A stretch of DNA of 64,000 nucleotides from Theristus sp. LFF4_11 (lineage: Eukaryota > Nematoda > Chromadorea > Monhysterida > Xyalidae). Within the stretch, counting starts at the first letter, position 1. Every line of letters begins with the position of its first letter. The notes below the pieces were generated by a model. It saw nothing but the letters and a program-made list of their open reading frames with translations. It did not search any database and was not told the origin of the DNA. The position numbers and the translations under genes were made by a program. The DNA lies in contig JASANC010003268.1 of NCBI GenBank assembly GCA_030248135.1, positions 34,861-98,860 of the forward strand, read 5' to 3'. Of the stretch, positions 1-12,266 are shown piece by piece.

Positions 1-839
1 GGCCAGCAAATTACTTTTGCAGAAATCCTCGCTCTTCTTCTGCCGGTAACAAGTTCAAAATCTCAGTGTAAACAAAGTCACCTGGTGTAAACTGGTGTGT
101 GTTCACAAAAAAACTGCACGCTGTCGTTTGGTGTGTATTTGCTTAACAGCAAAACATATTATTATTTTTTGTGGCAACTTGAAACACCGCGCATACAGAA
201 ATGCAAATGCAACTGAGCAGACAGATGGGTATCTTGGAAAAGTTGCCCTTCTCAGTTTTCGGGCACTGTCGCCTTGGTTTCTGCTTTTAAAGATCAACCA
301 GTTCTGTGTGTATGTGTCACCACTCCGGTGAAAAAAAGTGTTCACATTTGAGTGGCTCCTGGCTGAACTTTTTCCTAAAAACGCATTTACTGCGCAAAAT
401 GACGCATTTTCGACTTTGTGGTGTTTTCTGTCAACAAGAAGAACATTTTAGTTTGCTGTTGTTGTCGCTTAGTCCCAGCCGCGAAAATACACAGTTTTTT
501 CATTAAAAAATGCAACGAAAATCGCTTTGCAGAAAAGGTGAATTTCAAGTTGAAACCGGTTGACCAAAGTTCCAATGTCAAATCTTAATTTCTCTCGCTG
601 TCTCGAGCAGTGTGCAAATATTGCACATTTTAGTGTATGTCTTGTTGGAAAAATCTATAAGAATATCTTGCTTCGTTCGTGATTGATATTGCGCAATTAT
701 GATATCGAGTTTTGATAACAACCCAAAACAAATAGAGTTTGAGTTTGAAATCATATCGAATATCGGCTAGCCAACCAACCAGAGTACATCAGCAGCTTTG
801 CATTCCAGAGACGCGACAAATTCCCCCGCCGTCGAAAAA
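1..839. other. AT-rich upstream region, no gene recognised
   Basis: I see no exon with family similarity here. The short open frames on both strands have no domain, no signal peptide and no coherent splice sites. The stretch just before 840 is the likely promoter and 5' UTR of the phospholipase B-like gene. Confidence 0.5.
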
Positions 840-3800
840 ATGGCCCGACCATTCAACAGAGCAGTATTTCTGACCAGTATTTGCTTTGCGCTCGTCCACG
901 GCCAGGACGAGGTCGAGAAACAGCTGGAGTCGTTCGACGAGTTCTCCGAGCTGGCGCTGGACGAATACAAACATCTGCAGTTTCTGTCACAGCGGCAGGC
1001 GATCTGCGACACGGCGCTATTCGACCGACGAAACGAGACGCTCTCTGATCCGACTCTAGTGGCAGCCTGGATAAAATGGGCGAAAAAAGAGAAGACGAGA
1101 CTGGGAGAGTTGACCTGGAATGGGTTCCCGTATGGTGACACGTCGTTCGTCTGCCCGATTGGCATACCGGTCTGCATTGGTGGATTTGTTTTTTTTTTGA
1201 TTTTTGGTCGTATATCCAGTTTACTGTGCATTACAACATTTTCTACTGTTGTTAGCCATCTGAATGGCAACATTATACAATTTCCACTCTGAGTGTGTTT
1301 GTCAAGCGTCTATGCGTTTGTTTTTGGGTGACCAAGTCACGACTGAAAAACGAGAAAACACGTTCATCAGTTGTACCTGAGAAATTCGCTCTCAACATTT
1401 GTTGACCCATATACTTTTTGGTCACTCTAATTTTGCGAAACAATATTTCACTACACTCCACAAATCAAAATAAGAAAAAAAGAGACTGAAACAAAATATG
1501 ACCCGAAGCGGTTTTCCGCGCATAATCATACAAACACACCGCAAGAACACACAAACTTACAGATCTTTGAAGAAACCTGAAATAGAAAATTAAAAAAAAA
1601 CCAAGATATTGAAAAAAAATCTTCGCGCAGTACGGTCCGCGCGCCGCCTCCGTGCACCAGCTGCACCCCGCCGACGTCGACATCGTCGCCGCCATCGGCA
1701 GCTCGCAGATCGACGGCGTCAACATGGACTGCACGGACGTCTCGTGTCTCTACCGCCGGCAGGCGCCCGACGCCGCGTTCGCCACGGGCGTCAACGGTAC
1801 GCTGAACGAGCTCGTGACGCTGGCGCACATCCTGCAGCACTTCAATCGTTACGTGGTCGTCGTCGACGAGCGCACGCACGTCGACCGCACGCTGCACCAC
1901 CGCGGCACGTACGTCGCGCAGGACGCCGCGAAACGCAATCTGTGCGCCGATTTGCCGCGCCAGGCGCAGGTGAGAGAGTGATTTTCTGGTGATTTTCTGG
2001 GGTCGGTCGATGCGCTCGGCCGCCCGTCCTCGGGCGGTTTCATGGAGACCGTTCCGCAGCGGGGTTCGAACTTTCCACCTACAGAACGGTAGACGAAAGC
2101 CCTACACCTGCGCTAGAGACGCGACATTGTAACTGCAGTCCAGAGAGTGCCGAAGTGTTCTAATTTGTCCGTGAATACACCGTCTAGTCCCCCACTGTTC
2201 CACCATCAGTGTTGAAGCATGAATATACAAAAAAACCACCGTACCATTCCAGGAGCTAATCGCCAAGATCCGCCGATTGCCAGACTGGCAACGGAAATGG
2301 AAACTAGTGACAATCGTGGTGGCGTGTCGCGAGCTCGAGTGCGTCTGTCACGGCCAGGAGGACGATAACGGCGAGGACTCGGTCGACATGGTGAAACGAT
2401 TGGTAGGCTACGTGAATCAGACGCTCACGCTGCTGCAGGACAAGCTGCCGCGTACGTTGGTGAACCTGGTGCCGATGACCAGACGCGAATTGTGGCGCTC
2501 CATGTGGGCGGAGTCGGTGTTCTGCCAGAATTGGGCGAGCGAGTGCTTTAGGTGACCGATTTTTGGTTTTTTACGGTCACATTTCGTTGGTTGGTATAGA
2601 CGACGCGCGCATGGTGATTGGTTGACGCGAAAAGCGCATCAAATTACGTCAGGCTCCACCTTTCTCGGGTATGAGATTATTCCAAGTCCCCAATTATTGG
2701 GAGGCTACTTTCACCAGGACTTCAAAGCATATACAGTCCATCTGGAGAATATCTGCAACATGACGCGAGCATGACGTGATGACCAACCAATCAGCGTTGA
2801 AAACACCTCATGATTAACCGCTGAGAGTTGCTATGACCAACCAATCTAGCGAGATTGACTGTAGTTTGCGTTATTCACTGTTAATGACGGGGAAAGTACG
2901 AGTCTGATCGAAATACCATTTTTGCTCTTTTGGTTGATTTCTTTCGATTATGTATTGTGATTTCACCCAACGAGCCAAATACACGGCGAATATTCTCATC
3001 TTGTCCCCCCCGTTCTTTTTCAGCACGCCCGAATGGTCGACTGCGGTCTCGCAATTCGACGTCAGCGTCAAGGCGCTACTCGACTGGGACCAGTACGACC
3101 AACGCAAGAATTTCACTGTCGTACTGCAGCCGATCTTCGACGGCGCCATCGCGGGCGTCACCGACGCGCCGCTGTTGACGCCCGACTGCGAGCATCTGAC
3201 GCGCCCGGCGCACTCGATGGTATTGTGGATTTATTCAAACGTGTCCACACTAAAATGACGTCATTTGCTTTAAAAACACCCGTTTGCCAGAGTGCAGGCA
3301 CTAAAATGTCAGTTTGTGGTGTGACTGACTGATTCGACATTCACCATTTGTTGATGGGAACAAATTGGCTAAACGGAAAGTCTGGTTTGCTGTGAACGAA
3401 AAGCGCATGTTTGTCGGCACATGACGTCATTTCAGTGGAACACGTTTGAAAAAATATGTCATACCGTATGTTTGTTGTGAAACCTGTTACACTTTTTGCA
3501 AAATATATACAAGCTCGCGAACGAAAAATAATGGAAAGGAATCGAAGTTGGCATGAGAGAATATGGATTTAACGGACAAATAAAATGTTTGTTTTCAACT
3601 TAAAAGTCCGCTACGCGTTGCGCAGAAAGCACGCATCACGTGATCACCAATCAATCACCAATCAATCAGCGGATTGTCTACAATTTAGAGTTCCACTCTA
3701 TTGCAATATGCAGTTATACAATATGTATTATATGGAAGACTTTACGGTAAATGGATGCATTATAAAGTTGTACAGGTCGCTCGCTCGCTCTGGAACTCGA

Positions 3801-4075
3801 TGCTGGCGCCCGTCGGTCGCCAGCGCCCGTTCGACGGTCGTCTCAGCCCGCTGAACTGCCCACGCTCGAACTGCCCGTTTCTGACGACCCGCAAGAACAA
3901 CCGCGACTGCGTCGACACGATCAAGACGCGATTCGACACGGAGGACCACGTGAAACGCGCCAATTACATGGCGTTTCTGGCGGCCAGTCGCGCGGCGGCG
4001 CTGCGGTCGCCCGTCGCCGTCGCTCATTGGTGGACTGCGGTCGTCGCGGTGACGCTGGCACTGGTCGGTCGATGA
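840..4075 (+). CDS. phospholipase B1-like GDSL/SGNH lipase
   Basis: Five exons join in phase: 840-1169, 1631-1969, 2253-2551, 3024-3219 and 3776-4075 (stop TGA). The ATG at 840 opens a signal peptide (MARPFNRAVFLTSICFALVHG). Exon 2 carries the family block SVHQLHPADVDIVAAIGSS, which aligns with the GDSL block of animal phospholipase B1. Exon 3 has the W-KLVTI and LPRTLVNLV blocks. Exon 4 has FTVVLQPIF and PDCEHLT, with the catalytic Asp and His positions kept. Exon 5 has LWNSMLAPVG and ends in a hydrophobic tail that could be a membrane or GPI anchor signal. The family hydrolyses acyl esters of phospholipids at the cell surface or outside the cell. Two motifs deviate: GDS reads GSS, so the serine stays but Asp is lost, and the usual GGND block reads VACRE. 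Activity is therefore uncertain. The exon 4 donor lies at the edge of a family A repeat. Confidence 0.85.
3220..3465 (+). mobile_element. family A MITE, copy 1, at a splice donor
   Basis: It starts GTATTGTGGATTTATTC and ends GGACACGTTTGAAAAAATA, which are imperfect inverted repeats of about 40 bp. A TGACGTCA palindrome lies near each end. The left end is fused to the end of phospholipase B exon 4, so the GT donor is the first dinucleotide of the element. Confidence 0.75.
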
Positions 4076-4105
4076 ACACCGATAGATACAATGTACGCTA
4101 TATAG

Positions 4106-4348
4106 TATTGTGGATTTATTCAAACGTGTCCGGACTAACATGACGTCATTTGCTATAAAAACGCCCGTTTGTCAATAGTACAGACACTAAAATTTTTCAG
4201 TTTTGGTGTGACTGATTCGACATTCACCATTTGTTTACGGGAAGAAATTGGCTAAACGGATAGTCTGGCATGCTGTGAACGGCAAGCGCATGTTTTGCGG
4301 CACATGACGTCATTTCAGTGGGACACGTTTGAAAAAATAAGTCATATT
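4106..4348 (+). mobile_element. family A MITE, copy 2
   Basis: Same inverted ends and TGACGTCA palindromes as the copy at 3220. It lies about 30 bp past the phospholipase B stop codon, so it is probably part of the 3' UTR or flank. Confidence 0.75.
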
Positions 4349-6590
4349 ATGTTTGCTTGAACGTGTCACGTTTTTGTTTCGCGCACTATAGAGCGCGCTC
4401 GCGAAAGAAGTGGATGAAACAATAAATGAATTTAACCGTAAATAGAGTGTTTGACTTTCAACCAAACCCGATACATTCCGCTCTTCTTGGTGTAATTCAA
4501 TGGTTCGCGTGCGAAAAAGTGACAGGTTTAAAAAAACATGGTGTTACAGTACTATGTAGTTACTTGCTGCCATGATGTTTTCAAGTTTTTTTGTTGAAAA
4601 CACACCGCGTGCGTGGTGTCTGTTCTGCGTGCGAGTTTTGTTTCGTTGGGCACCTTTTAATTTTGTGATTTATGTAGAGTTTTGTTTTCCGCCAAAATGA
4701 CGGATTGAGACGGCATTTCGGTTTTCAAAAGTTTTTTCATAAGTTCCGAACCTCTAGTTTTTTCCTTGTCTGGATTCTTTGGTAATATTTGAACGGGCGA
4801 TATATTCGGGTGAACATGATAGAAAATAAAAAAAGAAAAATTTTTGGTGCGTTTTTTTTCTTGCTGGAATGCGTTTCTGAGAACAACAGCTTGTTTTTAG
4901 ACAAATTCTTTGACTTTTCGCTGAAAAAATATCAAAGGAATTTTAGACTTCTCAAGCTTATTGTCAGTCCATGTAGCTGATAGCGAGTTTTTCATGCAAA
5001 CAGCCTTTATTACAAACGTGAAATGCATTTTTTGCACCAGCTAGAAAAAACTCAAGAAAAAATTCAACAAAAAAACATTTAATATGGCATCAAACTTGTG
5101 TTGATAAGAAAAATGAACAGAGTTGTTGTAAGTACAGTTGTTCTGCAGTTACTGATTGGGCTTTCAATAAACAAAAGCCGACGTTTTTAACCAAAAAAAG
5201 CAGACAAGTTTGCCGAAATTGCTTTTTTGTTGCATTGCCACGTGAGAAAATTACTTTGTTTTTGATAGGATGCCTGTCATTGTGTTACCTCGCATCCAAT
5301 TCGCTCATCATTTATTTACGAAAAGTCTGCGGTCTCTGCCTGTCAGCGTGAATATTTGGCTCCAAAATATATTCTTCCAGTAATTTCAGTTTTCTTTTCA
5401 TTCGAGTTTCTCCCGGAAACAAAAGAATTATTGCGCATCATAATGGCTGCACAGGACATGTTATCGTGTTTCTAAAAAAGCACGAAGCACTCCGCATATA
5501 ACAAAGAAACAAACGAAATATAACAAAGTAAAGAAAACAAACGAACACCAACACTACCGCCGCACGGCAATGTCGAAGACGGCGTCAACGTTGGCGTTGT
5601 TGACGTCGGACAAACAGCCGAACAAGACGTCCTCAGAGAACGCGCTGTATAAAAAAACGAAACTGCCACCGCCGCAGACGCCTCTGCAGCTGCTCGACTG
5701 GCTTGAACGCAACTGGGTTCGGCTTTTTTGGCTTGATTGAATGGACGGACACACGCTGATTGGGTGCTGCGTGTTACTCACGCCCGAAAAATGACGTTTC
5801 GTTGTCTAGTTCCGGCAAGGAATATCGAGAGGAAGGGGTGATGTCCTTGGCCGAGGGCGCTATTCCTCGGCTAGGCTTCCGAAGTATCGGATTTTTTAGC
5901 CTCTGGGCAGCCCGCCCAAGCCTCATTAATTTCGCCTCAAAGAATTTCCCAAGTTGCGTTTGTAAACAGTGCGTTTTGATTGCTTTGTTGCAGCATCACG
6001 TGCCGCGATACTTTCGACGCCTCACTACCCTGCGAGTACAGGTTGATGTCATTCCAAGACCGCAGGAAATCAATGGCATTCAAATCACATACAGTTGGTG
6101 GATTTTTTCAATTCTCCATTCTTTTTTAGCGACTTGCAGTTGGTGCGTTTTTATCGGACTCGCTGCACCTCAAGATCGGATAGTTTTGGACCTCTCTTCA
6201 GGCCGGCTTGGTTTTGGACTTCTTTTCGGACCCCTGTGCGGACGGGACTTAGTTCTTTCTTAGTTAATTTAAATTCGGTTAGTTCTCGAGTTCGAACCGT
6301 CCGGGCCTGGTTCTATAACCTCCGAATCGACTGGATTTAGTTTTGTACCTCTGTTCGGAACGGACCTGGGATATCGCTATTTGAATTGGACCTGCTTTTG
6401 GACCTCTCTTTCAATCCAGTCGCTTTTGGACCTCTGTTTGCAGCTGATTTCGTTTCGGACCACTGTTGCGTCCTCTCTTTGGACCTGAAGTCGTGTTTTT
6501 TTTTCATTTAGTCTGACCTTCTTTAAGATACCTGTAGTTTTAAAAAATTTGAACGTTGCTTTCATGATCCCACTCTTGTCTCAATTTCAG
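4349..6590. other. spacer upstream of the kinase, possible 5' exons
   Basis: Mostly AT-rich with no convincing gene. Two short open stretches could be 5' exons of the kinase. One is 5570-5716, opening with ATG and containing a PPPQTP run. The other is 5994-6041, flanked by AG and GT. Their phases do not join cleanly to the first sure exon at 6591, so I left them out of the gene model. A pyrimidine-rich degenerate stretch repeating TTTTGGACCT lies at 6170-6490. Confidence 0.4.
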
Positions 6591-9500
6591 ACAAGCTAGC
6601 TTACGCCGTGGCGATTACCGACTATAAAGCGCGCGGCGTTCGAGACCACGGTTTCCTGAAGGGAGATCGCTTTCATGTCATTGATGAAAGGTGATGAGCA
6701 AATGGTGCAGCTGCATTGCATATCATGTTGCTTTGTGTTGGCTGTATGCAGACTGAGTTTGTATTGTGGATTTATTCAAACGTGTCCGGACTAAAATGAC
6801 GTCATTTGCTTTAAAAACGCCCGTTTGTCAAAGTACAGGCACTAAAATGTCAGTTTGGTGTGACTGATTTGACATTCACCATTTGTTTACGGGAAGAAAT
6901 CGGCTAAACGGAAAGTCTGGTTTGCTGCGAACGGCAGGCGCATGTTTGGTGGCACATGACGTCATTTCAGTTGGACACGTTTAAAAAATAGGTCATACCC
7001 GATATCAAGAAAAGTGAAAAAGGGCATTATTTTTTTAGCCAAAGCGCTGATTGGACGTACGTCTCGCAGGTGGACAATGAGTGGTTGGCGTACATTCCAA
7101 ACAAGCGGGTGGTAAAGATTGAGTCGAAATCAAGGTGAGATAAAACGCGCTCTTTCATTATTCAACAATAGAACGCCCACACAGTGTGTGGGGAAAACCG
7201 TTTTGAACAAAGTCCACTCAATCATGTTCAACGCGACGATTTTTTGAACAAATAAAAGACATGAATGACATCATTTTTTTCAAAAAGTTGAATGACGATT
7301 CAGCAAAAAACCGCGTGACAATCCGTTTCTTTTGGCTCACCCGTTTTTTTGTGCAGTAACGTTTCAGCAAATTCTTGCTGAAAAATGCAAGAATTTCAAC
7401 CAGAAATTCAGCTTCCTCCATTCTAGCTGGTGTGCGGGCAAAATCTCGCGCCAAGAAGCGGAGATTTTGTTGTCGACAATCAATTTGCCAGTCGGCACGT
7501 ATGTCGTGCGGGAACGAAAACACAACAGCGGTAAGCAATAACAACGGGTATGTAATGCCTCCAAATTTCCATCATTCCCGTTCATTAGTCCCGCTTTGGA
7601 TTGCTCAGATGGAATTGGCCTGACAAATTTTTTATCACGCCCATCCAGAGGCGGTGTGGAATTGAACTTTTCGGTTTCTATTTTTTATTGATTTTTTTCC
7701 CGGCGGCAGATTTTTATCATCGACTCTTTTTCTATAAAAAAATCACACAGGCGAATTCGCGCTGACGATACGACTGGAGACCAGCGAACGACATGTGCAC
7801 GTGAAACACTATGAGATCACGTTCGCAAAGGGCGGCTTCGTCCGTCTCGGCCACACGGGCAGGAAGTTCGCAACGATTCCAATGATGCTCTTGCACTACA
7901 GAGGTACAGTACAACGTCGGTTTCTATGATCTTTGATATTGGCGCCGAGACTCAATACGCGCATATAGAGAGGCAAACAGTTTCATGCATGACGCGCGGG
8001 AATTCAAAAGTGGCAAAGTGATCCGAGTTCCCTGAATAGTTGCATATGTCACTGAGTTGGACTGTACGGAATGGATGATTAAACATGGCAGCTTTTTTCA
8101 GGGTGCAAGGAGGGCGCAAAATTTGAATAAAAAAGAAAGCCATTCAACAACCTAATTGTGTGTCCAATTTGACGTGTTTTTTTAACTAATTTTATTCTTC
8201 GTGCTATTCTGTTCATTCTTTCTCCCTTGCACACATGGCTAGGAATAATCTTGGCATTTTTGAAAGAGACAACTCCTAGTCTGCGACTAATCCCGCCTTG
8301 AGGGAGAATACAAGGAGACTGCCGTATTTACTCAGCCATACCATAGAGTTTTTGACAGTGTGCCACTTTCTGTTCCGCAGCCGGCAATGGTGACCACGGC
8401 CTGTGCTGTCCGTTAACAGTGCCATTACCGGAGCTGATTCCGGCGTGCATCTACACGAGCACGAACACGCAGCTGATCACGCACGCGACCACACTCGACC
8501 CGGTGCGAATCAAGATGCGCGACAGCGATCTGATCGGCGAGGGCGCGTTCTCGAAAGTGTTCAAAGGTTATACACTCACGGTTTTGCTTTTCTTCTTCTT
8601 CTCCATTCGTCTGTTTTATCTAATATCAATTTTTTTTAAAGTTCTGCGACTGAATGCGTGTGCAGACGTGAAAAGAAAACTAGTTTCAATATTTATTTTG
8701 CAATTCAAAGTCGCCTAAGTGACTCGGCCCTACGTAGGGGACTCGGATCACTTTGCCGATTTTGAATTCCCGCGTACTGCATGCAACTGTTTACCTGTCT
8801 ATGGACGCATTGAGTTGCGGGACGAAAATAAAAGATCATAGCTACATACACGCGCAAAATCACAGTGTTCTGAGCTGAAAAACAAAATTGCAGTGTGTGC
8901 GTGGTGGTGGTGATGTCTTTTTGGTGATTTTTGGTATTGGCTCAAATATTCACACAGAAAGCGCCAATCGGCATTCGGTGTGTGTTTTCGTTTCGATCTT
9001 TTTTTGTCTTCAGGTCGTTTGAAAAAAGAAACCTGGGGTGGCGCCGTGAAAGTGGCCGTGAAAAGGCTGGCGCACAAAGAGGGTGAGGACATACGGCCGA
9101 TCGAGCAAATCCAGGTTAATAGGGGGCCACAAAATAACTACTGATTGGTTGCATTTGAGTTTAAGAAAAAAAAAACAACCAATCAAGGTGCAACCAGTTA
9201 GCTTGCTGCAGTGGAAACCGCTTGAATAAGTTTCTCGTTCGTTGACTATAGTTTCTTCAAAATCATCAAATTAGTCAATTTTGGGCATTCAGGTAGGCAG
9301 TTGGGTGAACCCAGTTCACCCGTTCCGTCTATTTTTAAGCGCATTTTCAAAAAATAATTGACTCACATTTTTAAAACAAGAAAACCACACATTGAAAAAG
9401 GCATTATTGTCTGAACAGCGTGCCAAAAATGAACAGAAAGAGACGTTCGAACGCCAAGCAAAATGCTTCTAACTGAAAAAAGTTGGTTTTCAAAACAACA

Positions 9501-12266
9501 CAAAAATTTGCTCCAACCAAAACAGGAGGTTCACATCCAAGTGCTCTGCTCGCACAATCACATCGTTCGTCTGTTTGGCGTCTGCACCACTGAAAAGGAG
9601 CATTGGATCGTCACGGAGCGGCTCCAGGGAAACGTTCGCGATTTACTTCGGAACTATCCGCATCGCATTGCAACCTGTGTACTGATCGACATTGCAAAAC
9701 AGGTATTATCATTTGGGGGGGGGCATTGCGATATGAATGCGTTTGCAGACGTAGAAGGGAAACTACTTGCAATCTTTATGTGGCAATTCAAAATAGCCCA
9801 AGTGACCCGGCCCCATTCAGTCGATTTGGATGACTTTGCCAATTTTGAATTTTCGCGTCACGCATGAAACTGTTTACCGATCAATGCGCGCGCTCAGTCT
9901 CCTCGGGAGCAAACAAAAACGATAATTCATGCGGATGCGCGAGCGAGTATAAGGTTTCCTTTCATAAATTTGAAAATAAAAATTTTCTGAAAAAAAGTGG
10001 AATTTTGTGTGACAACCTTATAGGTGGGAGGAGGTCTTATAAACGGGGTGGGATTTCGACCAAGTCAAACATTTTTATTTTTTGGTGGGCGGGTTTTATA
10101 AGGGGTAGGAATTTTATATGCAAGACTTTACGGTATTCGCAGGTGATCGACGCAATGATCTACCTGTCCATCAACAACATCATCCACTCCGATCTGGCGG
10201 CGCGCAATATTCTGTACTTTGACGTGACATTTGATGAAATTGGTCGCATCGAGCAAATTCTCGTGAAAGTCGCCGATTTTGGGCTGTCGAAAAAGATCGC
10301 GAACGCCTACTATGACTTTCGACATCGTAGTAAGCATCATTGTTCAGCGTCTGCAAATCGCATGACATTTTTTTCTCTAGATCGTAGTGAATAAGAACGC
10401 TTTTTGGTTTCTGTTTACGCGGCGAAAAACCGATCGAACATGAATTTAGGCGCGATTGCACGAATAGCGAGTCTCTCTGTTGCGCTGTACAAGCAGGCCA
10501 CGAGGGAGGAAACTGAAACTGTACCCCATATTCAGCCGTTGAGGCTCATATATATGGGAGCAAATTTCCGAATGACTGATTTGATGATGCACCAACCAAC
10601 AAATTATTAAGCAACCGCAATTCAAAGTTTAAAAATTTTAAAATAACGATTTTATAGCCGAGCAAACAAAGCTGCCGCTGCGGTGGATGCCGCCGGAAGT
10701 GTTGAATGATTCAATGATTCATTCAAAATCGGACCTCTGGTCGTTCGGCATTTTCATCATGGAGCTGACGAACAAAGGCAACGTACCGTATTTGGGTAAA
10801 TTCGTTGGAAGAAAATATTTATTGTTTTTTTTGCACACCGCTGATTGGTTGCGTTTCAATTCTAGAAGCACGATGATTGGTCGCGCACTTTTATGGCGCG
10901 GCGGTTGGTGTGTGTGTGTTTGTGTGTGCTGCAAAAAATTCACGGGCTATTCTTTAGTGGTCTCCTCAATAATACATAATTCTTGCATCTATTCATGCAA
11001 ATTTAATTTTTTTCAAAAAAACGCTATTATTTTTGTCGCTTTTTCTGTTTCCACGCCTTTTGTGCACAAATTAGTCAGCATCTCGCTGATTGGTTGCATA
11101 TAGCGTTCTTCTGTTGTTCCAGACCAATGGCCAGACACGGAGGAAGGAGCCCCGGACGCCAGTATGCTGCTGGATTTCCTGAAAAACCGCAATCGACACT
11201 CAAAGCCGGAGTCTTGCCCGCAGCCACTCTACGAAATCATTCGTTGGGTAGGCTTGGCAGCTTTTTTGGCTGCATTTTTGCATTTTTTTCAGAGACACGC
11301 TGATTTGTTCATGATGGACATCTTTGTGGCCAATCAGCGGGGCAATAGGATTTATGGTACGTACTCTGAAACTACTGAAAACAATCGCTGGAATCATACC
11401 GGAACTTCTGGCACGAACTTATTTCTATCCGAGACGGGTTATTTTCAACGAGACGGAACAAATACGTTCTTTTGCAACAATAATGAAACACGCCGCTATG
11501 ATTGGCTTGTTTATAACAGCTGTAGCCAAAAAAACAGGTCTGAAAACAAAACTGTAAAACTCCGAAAAACCGCTTGTTTTTCCGCTCAGAACTGCTGGCG
11601 GTACGCGGCGGAGGAGAGAATGCCGTTCGATCAGCTGGCCGAGGAGATTGAGCATATGGAGTTCGTGATGATGCGCGAGAACGAGGAGGATGACGACGAC
11701 GAGGGAGAGGTGAGCGCGCTGAATCACGCGCTCGATAGAAGTTTTGTATGCTTGTGTAAACCTGTCACTCTTTGTCGCATAATACTGAGCTCGCGACCAT
11801 TTTTTTGAATCATGATCGCAAGAAGAACGAATGTATCAGGTCTGGCTGGAAATCAACCCCATAACGCTGTCGCTGAACATGGTTTCCGTGCAAGTTCGAT
11901 CTTGTGTTTCATTCGTTCGCGTGCGCTTTTGCATTCTGCGATAATGGTGGCAGGTTTGAACGAACATTGTATACAGTCACTGCGTACGTTTTGCAACTTT
12001 TTCGTCCACGTCGAATTATACTGTCACTTGTGTTTTCTCATATTTAGGAGTGCAATTGCGATGACGACCACGGACTGCTGCAAGAAGAGTCCGAAGATGA
12101 GATGGACGATGAGGAAGAGGAGCAAGATGAAGGCGTACAAGACTGCGACAACGAAGGTGAACGAGAAGATGACGGTGGCTCTGTTGAGGTAGCACCAAGT
12201 GACGTCGTCTCCTCGGGCACAATCAGTTTGCCGCCCGATGATCCGCAAAATTTGTTGGACATCTGA
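6591..12266 (+). CDS. SH3-SH2 non-receptor tyrosine kinase, Src-like, with acidic tail
   Basis: Twelve exons keep phase throughout: 6591-6690, 7039-7134, 7427-7530, 7751-7903, 8381-8566, 9014-9114, 9526-9702, 10143-10329, 10658-10795, 11123-11247, 11590-11709 and 12048-12266, about 567 residues. The N-terminal exon is not resolved. Order: SH3 (YAVAITDYKARG, then WLAYIPNKRVV); SH2 (SWCAGKISRQEAE, YVVRER with the phosphotyrosine-binding Arg, VKHYEI); kinase with GEGAFSKVFKG loop, VAVKRL lysine, IIHSDLAARN catalytic loop, DFGLSKK, and LPLRWMPPEVL. The kinase phosphorylates tyrosine on cytosolic or membrane-proximal partners. Two oddities stand out. HRD reads HSD, losing the Arg that normally responds to activation-loop phosphorylation. 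The C-terminus is a 72-residue Asp/Glu-rich tail without any tyrosine, so the Src inhibitory tail site is missing. The family is sure, the exact subfamily is not. Confidence 0.9.
6761..7000 (+). mobile_element. family A MITE, copy 3
   Basis: Same ends as the copy at 3220. It fills most of the intron between the two SH3 exons, starting 70 bp past the donor and ending about 40 bp before the acceptor at 7038. Confidence 0.75.
7935..8035 (-). mobile_element. family D MITE, partial copy
   Basis: Reverse-oriented fragment sharing CAGTTTCATGCATGACGCG and the GATCCGAGT block with the copies at 8643 and 41290. It lies in the SH2-kinase linker intron. Confidence 0.55.
8060..8345 (+). mobile_element. 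family B MITE, copy 1, diverged
   Basis: Starts near GATTAAACATGGCAGC and ends near CAGCCATACCATAG. It shares the middle blocks GTGCAAGGAG and CCCGCCTTGA with three later copies. It ends about 35 bp before the acceptor of the kinase exon at 8381. Confidence 0.65.
8643..8820 (+). mobile_element. family D MITE
   Basis: Begins CTGCGACTGAATGCGTGTG and ends with its imperfect inverse CGCATTGAGTTGCGGG. It contains AACTAGTTTCAAT and a GACTCGG block. It lies in a kinase intron. Confidence 0.65.
9722..9900 (+). mobile_element. family D MITE
   Basis: Same blocks as the copy at 8643, in the same orientation. It sits in the intron after the N-lobe exon, starting about 20 bp past the donor at 9703. Confidence 0.6.
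9950..10137 (+). mobile_element. family C MITE, 3' part, touching a splice acceptor
   Basis: Contains the TTGTGTGACAACCTTATA and CGGGGTGGGATTTCGACC blocks and ends TATGCAAGACTTTACGGTA, as in the full copy at 63055. It stops five bases before the AG acceptor of the catalytic-loop exon at 10143. Confidence 0.65.
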
